From an uncultured Clostridia bacterium (GTDB taxonomy: Bacteria > Bacillota_A > Clostridia > Peptostreptococcales > Anaerovoracaceae): a DNA stretch of 9,234 nucleotides. A model generated the notes under the pieces. The model ran no database searches, had not been told where the DNA came from, and saw nothing but the letters and a program-made list of their open reading frames with translations. Made by a program: the position numbers and the translations under genes. Below are positions 4,667-9,234 of the stretch, piece by piece (the first letter of the stretch is position 1; every line of letters starts with the position of its first letter). The stretch is from assembly GCA_945873875.1 (NCBI GenBank), contig CAMCER010000017.1:1-9234 (forward strand), read 5' to 3'.

Positions 4667-5782
4667 ATGAGATCTTTTACAGTAAAAGCCTCAACTGAAT
4701 ACGATGTGATCATGGGATCAGGCCTGCTCTCTGACGCAGGCAGGCTCATCCGCCGGGCCCTTCCCGACGCGGAGGCTCTTGTCGTGATCACAGACGATAC
4801 AGTCGCAGCGCTTTATGGAAAAGAGGACCAGCCTCTGATGCGCGGCCTGAAAGAAGCCGGCTTCAGGGTCTCTGAATATGTTTTCCCTCACGGGGAACGC
4901 TCTAAAACACTGAATACTGTGGAAGGCATGCTGGAATATATGGCATCAGACGCTGGCCTTACCAGAAAAGACGCAGCAGTCGCTCTTGGCGGCGGCGTTT
5001 GCGGTGATATGGCAGGCCTTGCCGCAGCTCTCTATATGAGAGGCATCCGGTTCGTCCAGCTTCCTACCAGCCTTCTGGCCGCAGTGGATTCGTCAGTCGG
5101 CGGAAAAACCGCTGTTGACCTTTCCGCAGGCAAGAACCTTGCCGGTGCGTTCTGGCAGCCTTCACTGGTACTCTATGATACAGATACCGCAATGACACTT
5201 GAAAGGACACAGCTTATGGAAGGTCTGGCTGAAGCCGTTAAAAGCGGCATTATAGCAGACCCGTCGCTGTTTTCATATATAAGAGACCGGGCAGATGATC
5301 TTAAAGGATATCTTTCCGGGACAAAGGAAAAAGATCCTTCTTTCACAGAGATGTCTGAGACCATAGCCTTTATGTCCGCCTCCGTGAAAAGGGATATCGT
5401 CCAGCGCGACGAAAAAGAGTCGGGAGAAAGAAAACTCCTGAACCTCGGCCACACTCTGGGCCACGCAGCAGAAAAACTTTCAGGCTTTGAGCTGTCCCAC
5501 GGGCTTGCAGTAGCCAAAGGTACGGCTCTGATCACGAAGGCCGCATGCAGCGCGGGACTCTGTGAAAAAGAGACGGCCGACGCGATAATCTCTCTGCTCA
5601 CTGCTCTGGGATTTGACCTTAGTTGTCCCTGGAGCGCAGAAGAACTGGCAGAGGCTGCTCTCTCTGATAAAAAAAGACGCGGCAGCAATATCACACTTGT
5701 GATACCCGCTGAGATCGGAAAGTGCTTCCTTGAAGAGGTACATATCTCTCAGCTGACAGACTTCATAGAAAACGGTCTTTAA
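4667..5782 (+). CDS. aroB: 3-dehydroquinate synthase
   Basis: Converts DAHP to 3-dehydroquinate with NAD+ and a divalent metal (EC 4.2.3.4), the second shikimate step. The 371 residues are close to the usual 350-370. The N-terminal half binds NAD: GGGVCGDMAGLAAALYMRG (108-126), QLPTSLLAAVDSSVGGKT (131-148), with DSSVGGKT the most diagnostic. The metal-binding half shows Glu189 in GLAEAVKSG, the NLGHTLGHAAEK motif (259-270) with His262/His266, and His278 in LSHGLAVAKG. KRRG near 337-339 is also typical. The start at 4667 matches the family N-terminus (RSFTVKASTEYDVIMGSGLL), but there is no Shine-Dalgarno sequence in the 20 bases before it. It begins 16 bases after the tyrA stop, so translation may depend on ribosomes finishing tyrA. 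Confidence 0.96.
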   Translation: MRSFTVKASTEYDVIMGSGLLSDAGRLIRRALPDAEALVVITDDTVAALYGKEDQPLMRGLKEAGFRVSEYVFPHGERSKTLNTVEGMLEYMASDAGLTRKDAAVALGGGVCGDMAGLAAALYMRGIRFVQLPTSLLAAVDSSVGGKTAVDLSAGKNLAGAFWQPSLVLYDTDTAMTLERTQLMEGLAEAVKSGIIADPSLFSYIRDRADDLKGYLSGTKEKDPSFTEMSETIAFMSASVKRDIVQRDEKESGERKLLNLGHTLGHAAEKLSGFELSHGLAVAKGTALITKAACSAGLCEKETADAIISLLTALGFDLSCPWSAEELAEAALSDKKRRGSNITLVIPAEIGKCFLEEVHISQLTDFIENGL

Positions 5783-5810
5783 AAGACCAATGCTTCGGCA
5801 TAAACATACA

Positions 5811-5857
5811 GCGGTGCCGGCTATCACTTTCCCGGCATCCAAGAAAAAAGGCACCGC
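5811..5857 (+). other. Two mutually exclusive hairpins in the aroB-aroA gap
   Basis: The 102-base gap 5783-5884 is the longest between the enzyme genes. GCGGTGCC (5811-5818) pairs perfectly with GGCACCGC (5850-5857). Alternatively GGTGCCGG (5813-5820) pairs with CCGGCATC (5832-5839), with one G-U. The two 8-bp stems share 5813-5818 and cannot form together. Neither is followed by a U tract, so this is not an obvious terminator. Just upstream are a small C(UUCG)G hairpin (5790-5801) and an inverted repeat over the aroB stop (5774-5788). The aroA ribosome binding site AGAGGA (5871-5876) lies 14 bases after the long stem. Function unknown. Confidence 0.5.
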
Positions 5858-5884
5858 AGTTTCATGAAAGAGAGGAACGAATAA

Positions 5885-7117
5885 ATGGATGTAAAAATCA
5901 CCCCGGGTTATCTGTCCGGAGATATCGAAGCTATAGCATCGAAATCCCATGGTCACAGACTGCTTCTGGCATCTGTGCTTACCGCTGCTGAAAGCGGCCG
6001 CACTTCCGCTGAGGATATCGATGAGGCCATCAGAAAGATCTCCATCCCCACCAGATCGGTGGACATCATCACTACAGAAAAATGCCTCAGGGCCCTGGCA
6101 GAAGACGAACCTGTCTTCGAATGCGAAGAAAGCGGTTCGACCCTGCGTTTTCTGCTGCCCGTTGCAATGGTACTGAAAAACAGCGCCGTCTTCAAAGGGA
6201 CAGAAAGGCTTTTCAAAAGACCGCTTTTCCCTCTGGATGAAGAGATGGAAAAACACGGCTGTACCTTCGAGAAAGGCGACAGAGAGCTGAAGGTCACAGG
6301 TTCCCTTACTGCAGGTGTCTACACCATACCCGGAAATATCAGCTCACAGTACATAACAGGACTGCTCTTTGCCCTGTCCCTTCTTGAGGACGACAGTTTC
6401 ATAGAAGTACCGACACGACTGGAGTCTGCAGGCTATATCGACATGACCGTGCAGGTCCTGAAGGATTTCGGGATAGAGATAGATAAAAAACACGCAACTA
6501 AGAAAAGACCCCTTACCTTTGTCATAAAAGGAGGGCAGAAATACACATTCCCTGAGGAAGTTCATGTGGAAGGCGACTGGTCCAACACAGCCTTCTGGTT
6601 CGCAGCCAACGCTTTAGGCTCGAGGATAATCTGCCACGGTATCGACTCACATTCCGCTCAGGGCGACAAAGCCATTCTGGACATCATCGGCTTTTACTCC
6701 AACCTGGGTTCACCCTACGACAAAGGCGGCCCCGTCATGATCGACGTGTCAGATACCCCGGATCTGGTACCCGTAGCCGCTGTCCTTGCGACGGCAGTTC
6801 CGAGAGAGACGCGCATAGTCAGAGCCGGAAGACTCAGGCTCAAGGAAAGCGACCGTCTCAAGACCACCACAGCTCTCATACGCTCACTGGGCGGCAGGAT
6901 CATAGAAAACGAAGATAATCTGGTAATACGTCCTTCCGTCTTAAAAGGCGGAACTGTTGACGGCTCCAACGACCACCGCATCGTCATGGCTGCAGCCATC
7001 GCTGCCACCATCTGCCGTGAGCCGGTGATCATACGCGGCGCTGAAGCCGTAAAAAAATCCTACCCGGACTTCTTCGATGATTTCAGGAAACTGGGCGGGA
7101 TAGCTGAAGAGATATGA
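5885..7117 (+). CDS. aroA: 3-phosphoshikimate 1-carboxyvinyltransferase (EPSP synthase)
   Basis: Transfers enolpyruvate from PEP to shikimate 3-phosphate (EC 2.5.1.19). The 410 residues form the two inside-out alpha/beta domains of the family, slightly shorter than the 427 of E. coli. Motifs in order are SKSHGHR (19-25), ESGSTLRFLLPVA (82-94), GNISSQYITGLLFAL (150-164), ESAGYIDMTVQ (180-190), EGDWSNTAFWFAANAL (229-244), DTPDLVP (290-296) with the catalytic Asp293, LKESDRLK (319-326), DGSNDHRIVMA (359-369) and KSYPDFFDDF (391-400). The PEP-site motif differs from the usual GNAGTxMRP form. Aligning the shared arginine, E. coli Gly96 is kept, Thr97 is Ser and Pro101 is Phe. Similar ESGSTLR motifs occur in Clostridia-type enzymes as far as I recall. 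The start has AGAGGA with an 8-base spacer. Confidence 0.96.
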   Translation: MDVKITPGYLSGDIEAIASKSHGHRLLLASVLTAAESGRTSAEDIDEAIRKISIPTRSVDIITTEKCLRALAEDEPVFECEESGSTLRFLLPVAMVLKNSAVFKGTERLFKRPLFPLDEEMEKHGCTFEKGDRELKVTGSLTAGVYTIPGNISSQYITGLLFALSLLEDDSFIEVPTRLESAGYIDMTVQVLKDFGIEIDKKHATKKRPLTFVIKGGQKYTFPEEVHVEGDWSNTAFWFAANALGSRIICHGIDSHSAQGDKAILDIIGFYSNLGSPYDKGGPVMIDVSDTPDLVPVAAVLATAVPRETRIVRAGRLRLKESDRLKTTTALIRSLGGRIIENEDNLVIRPSVLKGGTVDGSNDHRIVMAAAIAATICREPVIIRGAEAVKKSYPDFFDDFRKLGGIAEEI

Positions 7118-7147
7118 CCTGAATAACCTCAGAAAGGATGGTGCCGT

Positions 7148-8323
7148 ATGGCTCCTGAAACTAACGGAAACAGAAACTCTGTGCGTTCCGGATTCGGAAA
7201 CGCCCTTCACGTGGAAATCTGCGGCGGATCACACGAGCCCTTCGTAGGCGTGACCCTTACAGGACTTCCCGCCGGATTTGAAATAGATAAAGATGCGCTT
7301 TTCCGGTTTATGGAACTGCGCGCTCCCGGAAGATCGCCCTTGGCAACGGGACGCCGTGAACCGGATATCCCGGTATTCACTTCCGGTCTCACTGAAGGAA
7401 CATGGAAAACCGACGGAACGCCTCTTACCATAAAAATAGAAAATACGGACGTCCGCTCCGGGGATTATGATCAGATGAAGACTGTCCCCAGACCGGGACA
7501 CGCGGACTTCTCCGCATATATGAAATATCGTAAAAACGGAACTAACACCGGACCCTGTATGGCCGGCGGCGGACCTTTTTCTGCAAGACTGACTGCGCCT
7601 TTATGCACGGCAGGCGGCATAGCCATGCAGCTACTGGAGAAAAACGGCATCAGTATCGGCGCCCATATTTTCTCTGCAGGAGATGTATATGATACGCCTT
7701 TTGACCCTGCACAGGTCACCGGCAGCAAGCTGAAAAAACTGGCCCAGAGCCCTTTCCCCGTAAACGACGAAGTTTCCGGAGAAAAGATGAAAGCCCTGGT
7801 GCTGGAGATGAAGGAAGCCGGAGATTCAGCAGGCGGCATCATCGAAGCCGCTGTCACAGGTCTTCCTGCAGGTAAAGGCGGACCCATGTATGACGGCGTG
7901 GAGAGCATACTCTCGCCGATCCTGTTCGGGATACCTGCCGTAAAAGGCGTTGAATTCGGGACAGGCTTCGCGTCGGCATATCTGAAGGGCTCGGAAAACA
8001 ACGACCCCTTCGTGATCAGAGACGGTAAAGTCAGCACCGTGACCAACCATCACGGAGGCATCCTTGGCGGCATCACCACCGGCATGCCTCTCATAGTCAG
8101 AGTCGCTTTCAAACCGACTCCGTCCATCGCCCTTGAGCAGGATTCTGTCGACCTTGAGAAAATGGCTCCTGCAAAGATAAAAGTAAGCGGCCGTCACGAC
8201 CCCTGTGTGGCACTTAGAGCAGCACCGGCAGTAAACGCCGCGCTGGCTTTAGGTCTTTCTGACCTTCTGCTTCAGCAGGGATTTGACTGCAGCTGTCAGG
8301 ATAAGGATCCAAAGTGCAGATAA
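7148..8323 (+). CDS. aroC: Chorismate synthase
   Basis: Removes phosphate from EPSP to give chorismate, using reduced FMN as cofactor (EC 4.2.3.5). The 391 residues are somewhat longer than the usual 350-390, with a 10-residue N-terminal extension and a Cys-containing tail. Signatures are GRSPLATGRREPD (61-73), VPRPGHAD (113-120) with the conserved His118, GLPAGKGGPMYDGVES (238-253), TNHHGGILGGITTGMP (299-314) and SGRHDPCVALRA (347-358). Two places are divergent. The first signature, usually GESHG, reads GGSHE (26-30) but keeps His29. The FMN-loop region, usually GGRASARETA, reads AGGGPFSARLTAP (139-151). A GGG-x-FSxRLTAP form appears to be a clostridial variant, from memory. The ATG at 7148 has AAAGGA (7133-7138) 9 bases upstream. 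It follows aroA by 30 bases. I expect an active enzyme. Confidence 0.95.
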   Translation: MAPETNGNRNSVRSGFGNALHVEICGGSHEPFVGVTLTGLPAGFEIDKDALFRFMELRAPGRSPLATGRREPDIPVFTSGLTEGTWKTDGTPLTIKIENTDVRSGDYDQMKTVPRPGHADFSAYMKYRKNGTNTGPCMAGGGPFSARLTAPLCTAGGIAMQLLEKNGISIGAHIFSAGDVYDTPFDPAQVTGSKLKKLAQSPFPVNDEVSGEKMKALVLEMKEAGDSAGGIIEAAVTGLPAGKGGPMYDGVESILSPILFGIPAVKGVEFGTGFASAYLKGSENNDPFVIRDGKVSTVTNHHGGILGGITTGMPLIVRVAFKPTPSIALEQDSVDLEKMAPAKIKVSGRHDPCVALRAAPAVNAALALGLSDLLLQQGFDCSCQDKDPKCR

Positions 8324-8335
8324 CCATCTGCATTT
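8312..8335 (+). other. Hairpin across the aroC stop codon
   Basis: AAGTGCAGAT (8312-8321) pairs with ATCTGCATTT (8326-8335), ten pairs with one G-U, around the tetraloop AACC. It includes the aroC stop TAA (8321-8323). Only TTT follows in the stem itself and then AAGATATATC, so the U tract is too poor for a normal terminator. It may be a weak terminator lowering pheA expression, an mRNA end protector, or chance. Confidence 0.5.
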
Positions 8336-8352
8336 AAGATATATCAAACCCG

Positions 8353-8397
8353 AAAGGAGTGCAGCCGGCACACATGCACCGGCCTGCGGAAAATGCA
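8353..8397 (+). promoter_or_regulatory. pheA ribosome binding region with an intervening hairpin
   Basis: A strong AAAGGAG (8353-8359) is 14 bases from an in-frame ATG at 8374 and 38 bases from the ATG at 8398. Between them GCAGCCGG (8361-8368) can pair with CCGG-CTGC (8379-8387, C8383 bulged), placing the first ATG in a 10-base loop. Folding this hairpin would bring the AAAGGAG to an effective distance of about 11 bases from the second ATG. A weaker GGA (8388-8390) sits 7 bases before 8398. Confidence 0.45.
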
Positions 8398-9234
8398 ATG
8401 GAAGAAAAAATGAACATGGAAGAGATCCGAGATCAGATCGATAACGTGGACGAGGAGCTCTGCAGCCTCTTCAGAAAAAGGATGGACCTTTCTCTGAGCA
8501 TGGCGAAATACAAGAAGGAAAACAACCTGGCTGTTTTCAATCAGGAAAGAGAAAACCAGATACTCCACAAAGTGACGAATATGCTGGGCGAGCCTCTGGA
8601 CAAATACGGCAGGATCCTCTATAACACCATCTTTGACGTGAGCCGCGCTTATCAGCACAGCTACATGGATCACAACTCTGAACTGAAAGAAAAGATCAGG
8701 ACCGCAGTTGAAAACACACCTGCTCTTTTCCCGGAAAAAGCTGCAGTTGCCTGCCAGGGCATCGCAGGAGCCTTTTCACAGGCTGCAGCAGAGAAACTGT
8801 TCCAGTTTCCTACCATCATGTTCTTTGCAAGCTTTGAAAGCGTCTTCAACGCTGTGGAAAAAGGCATGTGCAAATACGGCCTTCTCCCTATAGAGAACAG
8901 CTCTTATGGTTCAGTCGGCAGGGTCTATGACCTAATGAAGAGCCATAATTTCAATATCGTCAGAGTCGTAAGGATGAAAGTGACTCACAAGCTCCTGGCA
9001 AATCCGGGTGCGAAAACGGAAGACATAAAAGAGATCATCTCCCATGAGCAGGCCATCGGCCAGTGTTCTGAGTTCATCCGTCAGCTGACAGAAAAGAACG
9101 ATGTAAAGATCACCGTATGCGAGAATACTGCCCTTGCCGCGGAAACAGTCGCTAAAAGCGGCAGGACTGATATCGCCGCCATCTCTTCAAGAGAATGCGC
9201 AGGCATATACGGTCTGCAGATACTCAGTGAGAAC
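8398..9234 (+). CDS. pheA: Bifunctional chorismate mutase / prephenate dehydratase (P-protein), cut by the right edge
   Basis: Rearranges chorismate to prephenate and dehydrates it to phenylpyruvate, the phenylalanine branch. 279 codons are present and the frame is open at the edge. Residues about 8-92 are an AroQ-type chorismate mutase: Arg11, Arg28, Lys39, Arg51 and Glu52 fall at the E. coli P-protein active-site numbers when counted from this ATG (residue 48 is Asn instead of Asp). The dehydratase domain starts near 115 (VACQGIAGAFSQAAAEKLF), with GLLPIENSSYGSVG (161-174) and AAISSRECAGIYGLQIL (260-276). Its catalytic Thr-Arg-Phe motif and the expected ACT domain for Phe feedback lie beyond the window. 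The numbering match supports 8398, but 8374 (8 residues longer), 8410 and 8416 are possible starts. It lies 74 bases after aroC. The mutase domain supplies prephenate to both this enzyme and TyrA, which has no mutase domain. Confidence 0.94.
   Translation, partial: MEEKMNMEEIRDQIDNVDEELCSLFRKRMDLSLSMAKYKKENNLAVFNQERENQILHKVTNMLGEPLDKYGRILYNTIFDVSRAYQHSYMDHNSELKEKIRTAVENTPALFPEKAAVACQGIAGAFSQAAAEKLFQFPTIMFFASFESVFNAVEKGMCKYGLLPIENSSYGSVGRVYDLMKSHNFNIVRVVRMKVTHKLLANPGAKTEDIKEIISHEQAIGQCSEFIRQLTEKNDVKITVCENTALAAETVAKSGRTDIAAISSRECAGIYGLQILSEN

Noticed and set aside
1..9234. CRISPR arrays, insertion sequences, rRNA or tRNA genes, phage structural genes
   Set aside because: No regularly spaced repeats, transposase motifs, terminal inverted repeats or tRNA-like cloverleaf patterns were seen; apart from the leader region this is an ordinary core-genome locus.

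Overview
This window reads as a chromosomal stretch of a Gram-positive bacterium, most likely an anaerobic Clostridia-type member of the Bacillota with intermediate GC content (judged by eye). The reasons are strong AAAGGA/AGGAGG-type ribosome binding sites, TGnTATAAT extended -10 promoters, U-tailed intrinsic terminators, frequent ATA and AGA codons, a type I-beta DAHP synthase, and the clustering of aromatic biosynthesis genes. The genus cannot be named from the sequence alone.

Left part (1-1342): the possible tail of a rightward gene (ends at 56) faces a two-gene leftward unit across a bidirectional terminator (89-124). The leftward unit encodes a small two-helix membrane protein of DUF3592 type (863-1342) and, downstream of it, a membrane-anchored zinc amidase predicted to cut peptidoglycan (153-773). 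The unit starts from a promoter at 1433-1461. Overlapping this promoter back-to-back is one for a cation diffusion facilitator (1481-2374). Its -10 box sits 6 bases before the ATG, so that mRNA should be leaderless. The transporter gene ends in its own terminator (2374-2396).

Right part (2417-9234): one long rightward operon, aroF - tyrA - aroB - aroA - aroC - pheA, running off the right edge. It makes DAHP (AroF), carries it through dehydroquinate (AroB), EPSP (AroA) and chorismate (AroC), then branches to tyrosine (TyrA) and phenylalanine (PheA). AroD, AroE and AroK functions are not in the window.

The most interesting element is the 300-base leader between the operon promoter (2417-2445) and aroF (2748). 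It encodes a 31-residue peptide with a strong ribosome binding site and the run YFYFYFGFIW, in which eight of ten residues are Tyr, Phe or Trp. A 9-bp terminator hairpin with seven U residues follows (2643-2673). A segment inside the end of the leader ORF (2581-2591) can pair either with an earlier segment just before the aromatic codons (2530-2536) or with the 5' arm and loop of the terminator (2645-2656). These are the parts of a classical ribosome-mediated attenuator, here apparently sensing all three aromatic amino acids through one peptide and controlling the first gene of the common pathway.
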